From contig CAKTDF010000009.1 of NCBI GenBank assembly GCA_934541115.1, positions 16,035-80,034 on the forward strand: 64,000 nt of DNA, in the 5' to 3' direction. Below are positions 1-8,948 of this stretch, piece by piece (the first letter of the stretch is position 1; each line of letters begins with the position of its first letter). The notes beneath the pieces were generated by a model that worked only from the letters and a program-made list of their open reading frames with translations, ran no database searches and was not told the DNA's origin. The stretch comes from an uncultured Eubacteriales bacterium. Its GTDB lineage: Bacteria > Bacillota > Clostridia > Oscillospirales > Acutalibacteraceae. The translations under genes were made by a program, and so were the position numbers.

Positions 1-1968
1 ATCGCCGTCCATGCGGCCAACGGGCTTCATGATGTCGTCAACCATCTTGACGAGCTTTGCTGCGCCCTCGCTCTTTGCCTCTGCTGCTGCATCGGCAGCG
101 TCAGCCCACTCAGCGGGAACGTTGATCTTGACATAAGCTGTGGCACCGGCGTCGATTGCCTTTTCGTTCATTTCAACGATTTCTTTACCCTTCTTCATGA
201 ACTTCTGGGCTTTCTCTTTCATGTATCCGATTGCTTCCTCTTCCGGAAGAACCTTTGAAAGTGAGAAGAAAGCGGACTGAAGAACAGTGTTGGTGCGCTT
301 GCCGAGACCGATCTTTGCGGCGAGGTCAATTGCGTTGACGGTGTAAAGCTGAATGTTGTTCTTTGCAATGTATCTCTTTGCGTCTGCGTGGAGCTTTTCT
401 GAAAGTTCGGCTTCGTCCCACTGGCAGTTGATGAGGAATACGCCGCCTGGCTTTACATCGTTGACCATCTTGTAGCCTTTTTCAATATATGACGGGTTAT
501 GGCAGGCAACAAAGTCAGCCTTGTTGATATAATACGGTGATTTGATGGGCTTGTCGCCGAAACGGAGGTGAGAAATGGTTACACCGCCGGTTTTCTTTGA
601 GTCATACTGGAAGTATGCCTGAACAAACTTGTCGGTATGGTCGCCGATGATTTTGATTGAGTCCTTGTTTGCGCCAACGGTTCCGTCGCCGCCGAGACCC
701 CAGAACTTGCACTCGATCGTGCCCTCTGCTGCGGTGCTCGGAGCCTCTTTTTCTTCAAGTGAAAGATAGGTAACGTCGTCGTTGATGCCGATGGTGAAGT
801 GACGCTTCATGTCGTCCTTTGCAAGTTCGTCATAAACAGCAAATACGCTTGCCGGCGGAGTATCCTTTGAGCCGAGACCGTATCTGCCGCCGATAACTTC
901 AATGCCCGTTCTGCCAACCTCGTTGAGAGCGGCAACAACGTCAAGGAAGAGCGGCTCGCCGAGAGCGCCCGGCTCCTTGGTTCTGTCAAGGACGGCAATT
1001 TTCTTTGCAGTTGCCGGAATAGCGTCTGCAAGGTGCTTTGCGGAGAACGGTCTGTAAAGACGAACCTTAACAAGACCTACCTTTTCGCCCTTTGCGGTGA
1101 GGTAATCAATAACTTCTTCGGCAACGTCGCAGATTGAGCCCATTGCAACAATGACTCTTTCAGCGTCGGGAGCGCCGTAGTAGTTGAAGAGGTGATAGTT
1201 TGTGCCGAGCTTTTCGTTGACCTTGCCCATGTAGTCTTCAACGATTGAGGGAACTGCATCGTAATACTTGTTGCAGGCTTCTCTGTGCTGGAAGAAGATG
1301 TCTCCGTTTTCATGGGAGCCGCGCATTACGGGACGCTCGGGGTTGAGAGCGCGCTTGCGGAACGCTTCAACAGCGTCCATGTCGCACATTTCTTTAAGAT
1401 CTTCATAGTCCCAGATCTTGATCTTCTGAATTTCGTGAGAGGTGCGGAATCCGTCAAAGAAGTTGATGAACGGAACTCTGCCCTTGATTGCTGCAAGGTG
1501 AGCAACTGCGCCGAGGTCCATGACCTCCTGCGGATTGGTTTCTGCGAGCATTGCAAAACCGGTCTGGCGGCAGGCGTAAACGTCTGAATGGTCGCCAAAG
1601 ATGTTAAGAGCGTGAGAAGCAACGCAACGAGCCGAAACGTGGAAAACTGAGGGGAGAAGTTCACCGGCGATCTTATACATATTCGGGATCATGAGAAGAA
1701 GACCCTGAGAAGCGGTATAGGTCGTGGTGAGAGCACCTGCTGCGAGTGAACCGTGGACGGTACCTGCGGCGCCGGCCTCGGACTGCATTTCGGCAACCTT
1801 TACTGTGGTTCCGAAGATGTTTTTCATTCCCTGTGCCGACCACTGGTCAACATAGTCTGCCATGGGGCTTGACGGGGTGATCGGATAGATACCGGCAACC
1901 TCGGTGAACGCATAGGAAACATATGCGGCAGCATTGTTTCCGTCCATGGTCTTTGATTTTCTTGCCAT
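1..1968 (-). CDS. nifJ: Pyruvate:ferredoxin oxidoreductase (PFOR), N-terminal part, cut by window edge
   Basis: Cytoplasmic thiamine-diphosphate/Fe-S enzyme that oxidises pyruvate with CoA to acetyl-CoA and CO2 and reduces ferredoxin. The reading frame is open from the start codon to base 1, giving 656 residues; family members run to about 1,170-1,180, so the C-terminal ferredoxin-like and thiamine domains lie outside. The start ATG (1968-1966) follows an AAGGAGG ribosome site. The first residues contain YAFTEVAGIYPITPSSPM, the domain I signature of PFOR. It is the main source of reduced ferredoxin for the hydrogenase and NfnAB encoded further along on the same strand. A promoter and an FNR-like palindrome lie just upstream. 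Identity is secure; only the missing end is unknown. Confidence 0.96.
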   Translation of the reverse strand, partial: MARKSKTMDGNNAAAYVSYAFTEVAGIYPITPSSPMADYVDQWSAQGMKNIFGTTVKVAEMQSEAGAAGTVHGSLAAGALTTTYTASQGLLLMIPNMYKIAGELLPSVFHVSARCVASHALNIFGDHSDVYACRQTGFAMLAETNPQEVMDLGAVAHLAAIKGRVPFINFFDGFRTSHEIQKIKIWDYEDLKEMCDMDAVEAFRKRALNPERPVMRGSHENGDIFFQHREACNKYYDAVPSIVEDYMGKVNEKLGTNYHLFNYYGAPDAERVIVAMGSICDVAEEVIDYLTAKGEKVGLVKVRLYRPFSAKHLADAIPATAKKIAVLDRTKEPGALGEPLFLDVVAALNEVGRTGIEVIGGRYGLGSKDTPPASVFAVYDELAKDDMKRHFTIGINDDVTYLSLEEKEAPSTAAEGTIECKFWGLGGDGTVGANKDSIKIIGDHTDKFVQAYFQYDSKKTGGVTISHLRFGDKPIKSPYYINKADFVACHNPSYIEKGYKMVNDVKPGGVFLINCQWDEAELSEKLHADAKRYIAKNNIQLYTVNAIDLAAKIGLGKRTNTVLQSAFFSLSKVLPEEEAIGYMKEKAQKFMKKGKEIVEMNEKAIDAGATAYVKINVPAEWADAADAAAEAKSEGAAKLVKMVDDIMKPVGRMDGD

Positions 1969-2051
1969 TGGCTTTGTCCTCCTTAATAATGGAAATTCCT
2001 TTTTCCGAACGGATAAAAGGGGATTCGACTCCTTTTAACCATTATAAAAAA

Positions 2052-2065
2052 TTGATATAAATCAA
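2052..2065 (-). promoter_or_regulatory. FNR/CRP-type operator-like palindrome at the PFOR promoter
   Basis: TTGAT-N4-ATCAA is a perfect palindrome and exactly matches the consensus known for FNR-family regulators. It covers about +2 to +15 relative to the start of transcription predicted from the promoter at 2074-2102, a position more typical of repression. No FNR-type regulator is encoded in the window, so the binding protein is unknown. Confidence 0.45.
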
Positions 2066-2073
2066 CACCCAAC

Positions 2074-2102
2074 ATTTTAACACCAAACGCTATATAAGTA
2101 AA
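2074..2102 (-). promoter_or_regulatory. Predicted sigma-A promoter of PFOR
   Basis: Read on the minus strand: -35 TTTACT, 17-nt spacer, -10 TAAAAT preceded by TG (extended -10). It leaves a leader of about 100 nt before the PFOR start. The rest of the 1969-2252 gap is A/T-rich with no further gene. Confidence 0.5.
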
Positions 2103-2252
2103 TATACAAACAGTTAAAATATTAAAATATTTCAAAAAAAATCTTGGTAAAAGTATTGAACATATTTCTGAAAACCGAAAAGTATCGGCATGAGTCACAC
2201 GTCTGCACCGTTGAACCTATGCCGTTTGACTGCCTGCACAGTTATATAGTCA

Positions 2253-3044
2253 TTAGCCGCGTTCAAACGGATAAACGAGCTTTACGCCGTAGCTTTCAAG
2301 TTTGTTCTTTGATTTTTCAAAGAGCTCTGCTTTTTTTGTATATGCGTCCGGCTCATGCGCGTCAAGACCGATGACTGCTGCTGCGCCCATTTCGCCGGCA
2401 ATTTTCCAGAATCCGGAGTTCGGATAGCCCTCCTTCATGCCGTCGTGCAGGCAGTGCTCAAGTCCGAGCAGATTATATTCAAGCGGAGTACCTGTTTCAA
2501 TGGCTTTTTCAACTATCTGTTTTGAAATGTCGGCACAGTGCAAATCAAAGCTGCCGTAGGTACGCATGAATATATCGGGGTGGGCAAGATAAAGAAAAAG
2601 TCCGCTGTCAAGTGCACGCAGAACGTGGTTTTTGTATGCCTCAAGCTGGGACGGCGTTTTGATTCTGCCGTTATATATTCCGTGTTCCTCATCTGGGGTG
2701 AAATGGTTGCCGAGCAGAAGATATTCAATGCCGAATTTTTCACATTCGGCGCAAAGCCACGGCAGATATTCTTCAAAGTATTCGCATTCAAGACCGAGGC
2801 GGATTTTGATTTTGTCTTTATATTTTTCGCGCAGCTTCATAACCGAAAGCGCATAGTCCTCAAGCTCGTCCGCGCCCATTCTCATCGAGGATACATAACC
2901 GCTTTTGAACGGCCACGGAGAATGGTCTGAAAATCCTATCTCTTCAAATCCTGCGTCAATAGCCGCTCTGACGTAGTCCTCGTCCGTTCCGAAAGCGTGC
3001 ATACACCTTGACGTATGGCTGTGAAAATTAAAATTCACGTTCAT
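2253..3044 (-). CDS. PHP-domain histidinol-phosphatase-like hydrolase
   Basis: Predicted 263-residue cytoplasmic metal-dependent phosphoesterase of the PHP superfamily, closest in pattern to HisK/HisJ-type histidinol-phosphatases. Metal-binding PHP motifs are visible: HSHTSRCMHA near the N-terminus, FSDHSPW around residue 40, an ECEYFEEY acidic stretch, AHPD in the middle and GLDAHEPD near the end. I start it at ATG 3044 because GAAAGGA lies six bases upstream; an in-frame TTG four codons earlier overlaps that ribosome site. There are no other his genes nearby, so the substrate may be different. The family call is firm, the substrate is not. Confidence 0.85.
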   Translation of the reverse strand: MNVNFNFHSHTSRCMHAFGTDEDYVRAAIDAGFEEIGFSDHSPWPFKSGYVSSMRMGADELEDYALSVMKLREKYKDKIKIRLGLECEYFEEYLPWLCAECEKFGIEYLLLGNHFTPDEEHGIYNGRIKTPSQLEAYKNHVLRALDSGLFLYLAHPDIFMRTYGSFDLHCADISKQIVEKAIETGTPLEYNLLGLEHCLHDGMKEGYPNSGFWKIAGEMGAAAVIGLDAHEPDAYTKKAELFEKSKNKLESYGVKLVYPFERG

Positions 3045-3121
3045 CAATCCTTTCAAAAAGTAATTTTACCACCGCCGCGCAATAAGCTCAATACCGCACG
3101 GCAGAAATCTTCAAAAAATGT

Positions 3122-3150
3122 TTGTAAAATTCGCTATAATGTGGTATTAT
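3122..3150 (+). promoter_or_regulatory. Predicted promoter of nagB
   Basis: -35 TTGTAA, 17-nt spacer, -10 TATTAT with an upstream TGG (extended -10). It ends 27 bases before the nagB start. A second TATAAT-like hexamer at 3135-3140 has no good -35. Confidence 0.5.
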
Positions 3151-3177
3151 GTCGAAAGAAAAAGGGAGTGGATACAA

Positions 3178-3900
3178 ATGGAAGTTGTTCTTCTTGAAAA
3201 TGCAGTTGAAATTTCAAAGGCTGTTTCGTCAATAATTATTGAAACGGTTCAAAAAAAACCGGACGCCGTTCTCGGCTTTGCAACGGGCGCATCTCCGATT
3301 GAAACATATAAGCGCATGATAGAGGCTTATGAAAAGGGCGTCGTCAGCTTTAAGGACGTGACTACATTCAACCTTGACGAGTATTGCGGATTGCCGCGCG
3401 AGGACGAAAACAGCTATTATCACTTCATGAAAGAAAACCTTTTTTCAAAAGCAGGCTTTGATTTTTCAAAGGTCAATTTTCTTTCCGGAGATCCTCAGGA
3501 GGGCGAAAGCTGCTGTGAGGAATACGGAAAAAAGATTGCCGCGGCCGGCGGAATAGACATTCAGCTGCTCGGCGTGGGAACCAACGGTCACATCGGTTTC
3601 AACGAACCGGCTGACAGCTTTACGGACGGACCGTTCAAGGTCAGGCTCACGGAAAGCACGATCAACTCAAACAGCAAGTATTTTATCGACAGACCAATGC
3701 CGCGCTACGCGTTCACAATGGGCGTCGGCGACATAATGAGAGCAAAAAAGATCATTCTCATTGCAACGGGCGAAAGCAAGGCGAAGGCCGTCTATTCAAT
3801 GGTCAGAGGCGAGGTCACTCCCCACTGCCCTGCGAGCATTCTTCAAAATCACGCGGACGCGACCGTTTTCATTGACAAAGAGAGTGCAAAACTTTTATAA
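3178..3900 (+). CDS. nagB: Glucosamine-6-phosphate deaminase
   Basis: Converts glucosamine 6-phosphate to fructose 6-phosphate and ammonia in amino-sugar catabolism. At 240 residues it is a normal length for Gram-positive NagB. Visible motifs are GFATGASPIETYKRM (phosphate/substrate loop), FNLDEY (general base Asp) and GTNGHIGFNEPA, which holds the Asn/His/Glu catalytic group seen in Firmicutes enzymes. ATG 3178 is chosen because AAGGGAG lies 9 bases upstream and the family N-terminus begins here; the frame is open 60 bases further up. No nagA or PTS gene is adjacent. It is followed after 12 bases by an Fn3-repeat protein, an unusual operon partner. Confidence 0.95.
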   Translation: MEVVLLENAVEISKAVSSIIIETVQKKPDAVLGFATGASPIETYKRMIEAYEKGVVSFKDVTTFNLDEYCGLPREDENSYYHFMKENLFSKAGFDFSKVNFLSGDPQEGESCCEEYGKKIAAAGGIDIQLLGVGTNGHIGFNEPADSFTDGPFKVRLTESTINSNSKYFIDRPMPRYAFTMGVGDIMRAKKIILIATGESKAKAVYSMVRGEVTPHCPASILQNHADATVFIDKESAKLL

Positions 3901-3912
3901 GGAAGAGCATTT

Positions 3913-4788
3913 ATGGCAAAAAAAGTTTTTAAAACAAAGCCGCAGTTCACTCTGGCCGACGTCAACGATGACCGCAGCGTGGAGCTTGCGTGGAAAGGCG
4001 TTGAAGAGGCGGAGGGCTATATAATTGAACGCTATGATAACCTCAAGGAAAAATTTGTTAAGCTCGCTTCTCTCCCTGCAACGGCAAAAAACTATTGCTC
4101 AAAAGATGAGCTGAGCGACGGGGTATATCAGTACAGAGTCTCTGCATTCAAGGCAGTACCGGGAAAAACAAAGCCGGCGTATTCGCGCAGCGTTTTGCGT
4201 GCAGTGAATATTTCTTCCGTGCCTGCGGTGAATGTTACCGGCGTTGAAAGCCCGTCGTTCGGAAAAGTTACAGTCTTTTGGAAAAGGGCGGAAAATGCAG
4301 AGGGATACGTTGTCAAACGCCGCATTGAGGGCATGGACGATGGTGTTATCCGCGGAGAAACGGACAGCGAAAGCAGCAGCTTTACCGATGATACCGCCGT
4401 CTCCGGTCAGATATACTATTATGACGTTCAGAGCTTTTCATTTGCAGAGGACGGCAGCCGCTTTTTCAGCAATACCGGAAAGGAAAAGTGCTTTGTCTGC
4501 ATTGACAAGACGCAGATTTTTGAAGTGAAGCGCGGTCTTTCAAAAAAAGTTACCTTTTTCTATCGAATGACTGCCGGCGTTGATTGCTACATTCTTTTTA
4601 AAGGTACTTCCGAAAACGGAGAGTTCAAAGAAGTTGCGAGAACAAACGACGGAGTTACTTTGAGCCTTTCAGACAAAGGTGAGCCGGGCGAAAGAGAGGC
4701 GTGGTATCTTATCCGTTGCTGCAAAAAGGTCGGCGGAAAGGAAGTCCTCGGCGAGAAAACGGAAAGTATTCGGGTAAAATACAGATAA
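3913..4788 (+). CDS. Cytoplasmic fibronectin-type-III repeat protein
   Basis: 291 residues that fold on inspection into three Fn3-like units: each has the pattern VELAW...AEGYIIERYD or VTVFWKRAENAEGYVVKR, followed by a Y-x-Y/V strand and a closing turn. There is no signal peptide, lipobox, transmembrane helix or LPxTG motif, so it should stay in the cytoplasm, which is odd for Fn3 repeats in bacteria. It starts 12 bases after nagB with AAGGAAGAG as ribosome site and must be cotranscribed. Function unknown; it may be a binding or scaffold protein, or its export may be non-classical. Confidence 0.75.
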   Translation: MAKKVFKTKPQFTLADVNDDRSVELAWKGVEEAEGYIIERYDNLKEKFVKLASLPATAKNYCSKDELSDGVYQYRVSAFKAVPGKTKPAYSRSVLRAVNISSVPAVNVTGVESPSFGKVTVFWKRAENAEGYVVKRRIEGMDDGVIRGETDSESSSFTDDTAVSGQIYYYDVQSFSFAEDGSRFFSNTGKEKCFVCIDKTQIFEVKRGLSKKVTFFYRMTAGVDCYILFKGTSENGEFKEVARTNDGVTLSLSDKGEPGEREAWYLIRCCKKVGGKEVLGEKTESIRVKYR

Positions 4789-4824
4789 ATTCTTTAATTG
4801 CGGAAAAAAGTGGCCGAAACTGTC

Positions 4825-4853
4825 TTGACTTCAAAGACTGCCTCGGTTATAAT
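4825..4853 (+). promoter_or_regulatory. Strong promoter of the small secreted protein
   Basis: TTGACT, 17-nt spacer, TATAAT: a near-consensus vegetative promoter, 38 bases before the start codon. It suggests high expression of the 94-residue protein downstream. Confidence 0.75.
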
Positions 4854-4891
4854 TAAAAAGGAATCCATATTTTTCAGTTAGGAGGATCAAT

Positions 4892-5176
4892 ATGAACAAA
4901 ACACTTAAAAAGCTCATTGCGTTCATGCTCGTTCTTGTCATGGCGCTCCCGGCTTTCTCAGCTGCTTTTTCTGTTTTTGCAGAGGAGGCACCTGCCGCAA
5001 CGACTGTCGTTGCCGATGATGAGGAAGACGAGCACGTAAAAACCACATTCTTTGAAATGTTCATTGACTTTTTCAAGAGCGTTTGGGAATATCTCAAGTA
5101 CATTTTCTATGAGGTATTTCTCGGAAAGCCTGCACCGAAGCCCCCCGAAGCTCCCACAAAGTATTTTAACGCTTAA
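4892..5176 (+). CDS. Small secreted protein with aromatic amphipathic tail
   Basis: 94 residues. A typical signal peptide (KKLIAFMLVLVMALPAFSAA) is followed by a short acidic linker (ADDEEDEH) and then a helix rich in F, W, Y and L (FFEMFIDFFKSVWEYLKYIF) and a proline-rich end (KPAPKPPEAP). The start has a TAGGAGG ribosome site and a near-consensus promoter; a strong terminator follows, so it is a single-gene unit. I do not recognise the family. The tail resembles the C-terminal tails of the secreted proteins at 9830 and 34231, suggesting a shared surface-retention or membrane-contact element. Confidence 0.7.
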   Translation: MNKTLKKLIAFMLVLVMALPAFSAAFSVFAEEAPAATTVVADDEEDEHVKTTFFEMFIDFFKSVWEYLKYIFYEVFLGKPAPKPPEAPTKYFNA

Positions 5177-5227
5177 CGGTGAAAGGTTCGGCACTTCAAA
5201 GCTGACCGAATTTTAAAGCGAACGATG

Positions 5228-5277
5228 AAAGCTATAATTCATGCGCACCGATGGGTGCCGTGAATTATAGCTTTTTT
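5228..5277 (+). terminator. Intrinsic terminator after the small secreted gene
   Basis: A long stem (AAGCTATAATTCA pairing with TGAATTATAGCTT, with an inner GCACC/GGGTGC extension) followed by TTTTTT. Confidence 0.85.
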
Positions 5278-5353
5278 GGTTGGTTTTTCATACACCCGTT
5301 TTTACTCGTCCCGTCATAATTTTTCGTGCGTTTTCCGTGAGTGACATAGGTGC

Positions 5354-5386
5354 AAATGAGCCGGACAAGTTTTGTCCGGCTCATTT
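5354..5386 (-). terminator. Intrinsic terminator of the P-type ATPase gene
   Basis: AAATGAGCCGGACAA pairs with the mirrored arm across a short loop, 31 bases beyond the stop codon of the minus-strand ATPase gene. The tail is only moderately T-rich. Confidence 0.65.
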
Positions 5387-5417
5387 CATATGATAACAGC
5401 AAGGGCTGTTTGAGGTT

Positions 5418-7856
5418 TTATCTGCTGTTTCTTATATCCTCAAATTTGTCTTTAACCTTTGTCATAAATTGGGGCGTTGCTTTTTTGTGTGGCGTGCGGT
5501 GCTTTTCGGCGAAGTCTGCAATTACTTCTGTTAAAAACGAAAGGTAGCGGTACAGCGACTCGGATGCAAAGCCGAAAACGATCATGAGCAAAACGCAGAT
5601 CGCCGACATTGACGTGATTTGGAACAGCTGTCGCAAAAAGATTCCGCAAAATGCGAGTCCCGCAATGTTGATGAACAGAATGCCGTATTTCAGTTTGTTG
5701 AACGGCTGGCTGATTTTTATGAGTATCATAAAGCCCACAACGCACAGCAGCATGGTTGCCGCCGTGGCAATGTCATCTTTCGGCAGAGAAAAGACGTCTC
5801 CGCAGACAACAAGCGCACCGACCGCAAGCATATCGGTGAATCCGGCAGGGAACGCTTTGAGCAAAACCGTTCTCATGAAGTTGCCGCGTATTCTCTCCTT
5901 GTTGGGTTCAAGCGCAAGCAAAAAGCCCGGCAGACCGATCGTGAAAGCACCGATGAGAGAAATCTGAGTAGGCTCAAGCGGATATGTGATGAAGGAGACC
6001 ATTGAGAACACCGCCATGAGCAGAGAAAAGATGTTCTTGACAAGAAAGAGGCTTGCTGAGCGCTGAATGTTATTGACAACGCAGCGTCCTTCGCATACCA
6101 CGCTCGGCATACGCGCAAAATCGGAGTCAAGCAGAACGACCTGAGCAACCTGCGAGGCAGCCTCACTGCCCGACGCCATTGCAACGGAGCAGTCCGCGTC
6201 TTTCATGGCAAGGATATCATTAACGCCGTCGCCGGTCATTGCAACGGTATGACCGTTCTTTTGCAGAGCGTGCACAAATTGCTGTTTCTGCTTTGGCGTA
6301 ACTCTGCCGAAAACGGTGTACTTTTGAACGGCGTCTTCAATCTTTTCATCGCTGTCAAGCGTTGAAGCGTCAACATAGCTTTCCGCGTTTTCAATTCCTG
6401 CTTCCTTTGCGATTTTTGAAACAGTTTCGGGATTATCGCCGGAGATGACCTTGAGTGCAACGTCCTGCTCTTTGAAGTATTGAAACGTTTCTTTTGCGTT
6501 TTCTCTGATGGGATTTGCAAGTATGACCCACGCGAGCGGCTCTGCGTCTTCGGTCAGACCGTTTTTGACGCTCGTGCCGCCGTATGAGGCAAAGAGCAGA
6601 ACGCGAAAACCTTTTTCCGTATATGAGGCAATTTCGTTTTCATAAAGCGCAAAGCTGCTTTTGAGAATGAACTCCGGTGCACCGAGCAGATATGTTCCGT
6701 CGGTGAAAGTGACTGCACCGTATTTGACCGAGGAGGAAAACGGCATGACCTCAAGGGCAGTTCTGTTCTGCGGTGTGTTATGATTTTCTTTTATATATTC
6801 GTTCAGTGCTTTCGCCGTTGCGTTGTTGTCTGTTGAGGCAAAAACATATGACGCAAGCAGCGACATGGCGTCGGCGGTGACGTTTTCTCTGACTTTGATT
6901 TCGGTGACGCGCATATCCGGCTCGGTGATGGTTCCGGTTTTATCCACGCAAAGAACGTCAACGCGTGCAAGCGTTTCAATACTCTTCATGTCATGCAGAA
7001 GAACACGGCGTTTTGCAAGGCGAATCGTGCTCAGTGCAAGGGCGATAGTTGTCAGAAGATACAGTCCCTCCGGAATCATGCCGAGAACAGCCGCAACCGT
7101 TGAAGTAACGCTTTTTTGAACGCTTTGGGCATTGAGAAAATAGCTTTGGCAGAAAAGAACTATACCTATGGGTATAATGATTATTCCGACCCACTTGATT
7201 ATTCTGTTAATTGAGCGTATCATCTCTGATTGCTCACCGCTTGAAAGTACCTTTGCTTCGCCTGTGAGCTTTGAAATATACGACTCGTTGCCGACCTTTT
7301 CAAGCTTTGCGGTGCATTTTCCGGAAACAACAAAGCTGCCGGAAAGCAGTGAATCTCCCTCATTCTTGGTGATTTCGTCCGATTCACCTGTCAAAAGAGA
7401 TTCGTTGACCTGAATGCTGCCGGAAACAACCGACGCGTCGGCGCATATTTGGTCGCCGGAGGCGAGCAGAATCACATCGTCTTTGACAAGCTCATCGGCA
7501 GGCAGCCGGGCTTGCTTTCCGTCTCTGAAAGCTATGCAGTGAGGCGCATTGAGCAGGCTCATTTTGTCAAGCGTTTTTTTTGCTTTCAGCTCCTGAATGA
7601 TTCCGATGAGGGTGTTGCCTATGATAACCGGCAGAAACGAGAGGTTTTTATATGAGCCGACAACGCACAGGAGCACGGAGATGATGAGAAAAATAAGATT
7701 GAAATAGGTGAAAAGATTTGAAAAAACGATTTCTTTAACCGTTTTTCCGGTTGAAATGTCTGTCTTGTTGCCAAGACCCTGCGCAGCTCTCTGCGCCGCC
7801 TCTTCGCTCGTCAGACCGACGATGGGAGGGGCTGAAACAAGATTTTTTTCTTCCAT
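5418..7856 (-). CDS. P-type cation ATPase, CtpE-like
   Basis: 812-residue integral membrane ATPase. Seen in order: actuator-domain TGES at 156-159, PEGL at 262-265 in membrane helix 4 (the Ca2+-ATPase-type ion-binding motif), the phosphorylation site DKTGT at 305-309, and TGDGVND in the hinge, with hydrophobic helices at both ends. There are no N-terminal Cys-x-x-Cys heavy-metal domains. PEGL followed by a long conserved helix is how the CtpE group of Ca2+-uptake ATPases looks; the ion is an inference from this. ATG 7856 has AAGGAAAAG upstream. It stands alone and is divergent from the thrE pair. Confidence 0.88.
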   Translation of the reverse strand: MEEKNLVSAPPIVGLTSEEAAQRAAQGLGNKTDISTGKTVKEIVFSNLFTYFNLIFLIISVLLCVVGSYKNLSFLPVIIGNTLIGIIQELKAKKTLDKMSLLNAPHCIAFRDGKQARLPADELVKDDVILLASGDQICADASVVSGSIQVNESLLTGESDEITKNEGDSLLSGSFVVSGKCTAKLEKVGNESYISKLTGEAKVLSSGEQSEMIRSINRIIKWVGIIIIPIGIVLFCQSYFLNAQSVQKSVTSTVAAVLGMIPEGLYLLTTIALALSTIRLAKRRVLLHDMKSIETLARVDVLCVDKTGTITEPDMRVTEIKVRENVTADAMSLLASYVFASTDNNATAKALNEYIKENHNTPQNRTALEVMPFSSSVKYGAVTFTDGTYLLGAPEFILKSSFALYENEIASYTEKGFRVLLFASYGGTSVKNGLTEDAEPLAWVILANPIRENAKETFQYFKEQDVALKVISGDNPETVSKIAKEAGIENAESYVDASTLDSDEKIEDAVQKYTVFGRVTPKQKQQFVHALQKNGHTVAMTGDGVNDILAMKDADCSVAMASGSEAASQVAQVVLLDSDFARMPSVVCEGRCVVNNIQRSASLFLVKNIFSLLMAVFSMVSFITYPLEPTQISLIGAFTIGLPGFLLALEPNKERIRGNFMRTVLLKAFPAGFTDMLAVGALVVCGDVFSLPKDDIATAATMLLCVVGFMILIKISQPFNKLKYGILFINIAGLAFCGIFLRQLFQITSMSAICVLLMIVFGFASESLYRYLSFLTEVIADFAEKHRTPHKKATPQFMTKVKDKFEDIRNSR

Positions 7857-8086
7857 ATTCGATTCTTTTCCTTATAAATTAAGTTTTATTGACAAAATAT
7901 TGGTTTGTAGTAAATATTGTAATACATATCTTTCCTGCGGTCAAGCAATCTTGAAAAACGAAAGATTTTTTTAACAATATTGTAATATTGAGCTAATATA
8001 TAAACGCCTTTTTCACATATTTTTCGCAAACAAATCGCCGGATGCGCAAAGAGCGGAGAAAAGGCGGAGCAATACAAAAAAATATG

Positions 8087-8115
8087 TTGACTTGGGCACA
8101 CTTGGGTATTATAAT
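8087..8115 (+). promoter_or_regulatory. Promoter of the thrE-like pair
   Basis: TTGACT, 17-nt spacer, TATAAT, 60 bases before the GTG start. The 7857-8175 gap holds this promoter and A/T-rich sequence toward the divergent ATPase gene; nothing else was recognised. Confidence 0.75.
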
Positions 8116-8175
8116 CTGCAATGGTACAGGAGAGAAAACAGCAAAACACAAGACGGAAGAAATGAGGAATAAGGT

Positions 8176-8943
8176 GTGGAAAAAACCAAAACCGAGCTCG
8201 GACAGGCGCTTTCCTTTGCAATGGATCTCGGCAAAAGCATGGTTAAATGCGGAGCGGAGATGAACAGGGTTGAGGAAACAATAATACGCGTCTGCTATGC
8301 CTACGGAATGAAGCGCATTGAGGTCTTTTCAATAATATCCATGATGACCGTTACTGCCTTTGATGAAGACGGACGCGACTATACGCAGTCAAGACGTATA
8401 TATGCATATTCAAACAACCTCGGCAGACTCGAAAAGCTCAACGCACTTTCAAGAAAAATCTGTGAGGAAGTGCCCGACGTTTTGACCGCAAAGAATGAGC
8501 TTGAAAAAATCAACAGTGAGGAAAAGCGATTTCGTCTTTCCGCCTGTTTCGGCAATTGTCTTGCGGCGGCAGCCTTTGCTGTTTTTTTTGGCGGTTCGTG
8601 GCGCGACTCACTCGCTACGATTCCGATTGCGGTTATGATTTATCTCATGAACTCTTTCATCAAGGCGAAAGGTATGAACCGCTTGTTTTTTACGGCGGTC
8701 TGCTCTGCGCTTTCGGGCTTTTTTGCAATTATGTTTGTTCGGCTCGGTCTTGCGGATAATGCCGATATGATAATGATTGGCGATATAATGCTGATTATTC
8801 CGGGACTTATGCTCATCAACTCGATTCGTGAACTGCTTTGCGGAGATGTAATGAGCGGACTGATGCGTTTTCTTGAAACTATGATAATCGCTCTTGCAAT
8901 TGCCTGCGGTTTTGCGGTGCCGATTCTTTTGATTGGAGGTTGA
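8176..8943 (+). CDS. Threonine/serine exporter family protein, ThrE N-terminal-domain subunit
   Basis: 255-residue membrane protein matching the N-terminal half of ThrE (DUF1212/YjjP type): a cytoplasmic N-terminal segment with LGKSMVKCGAEMNRVEETI and the IEVFSIISMMTVTAF region, followed by five hydrophobic helices. It starts with GTG behind GAGGAATAA. It overlaps the ribosome site of the second subunit gene, so the two are translationally coupled. Known ThrE proteins export threonine/serine by proton antiport; YjjP/YjjB-type split pairs have also been linked to other small organic acids, so the substrate is open. Confidence 0.85.
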   Translation: MEKTKTELGQALSFAMDLGKSMVKCGAEMNRVEETIIRVCYAYGMKRIEVFSIISMMTVTAFDEDGRDYTQSRRIYAYSNNLGRLEKLNALSRKICEEVPDVLTAKNELEKINSEEKRFRLSACFGNCLAAAAFAVFFGGSWRDSLATIPIAVMIYLMNSFIKAKGMNRLFFTAVCSALSGFFAIMFVRLGLADNADMIMIGDIMLIIPGLMLINSIRELLCGDVMSGLMRFLETMIIALAIACGFAVPILLIGG

Positions 8944-8948
8944 GCCGT

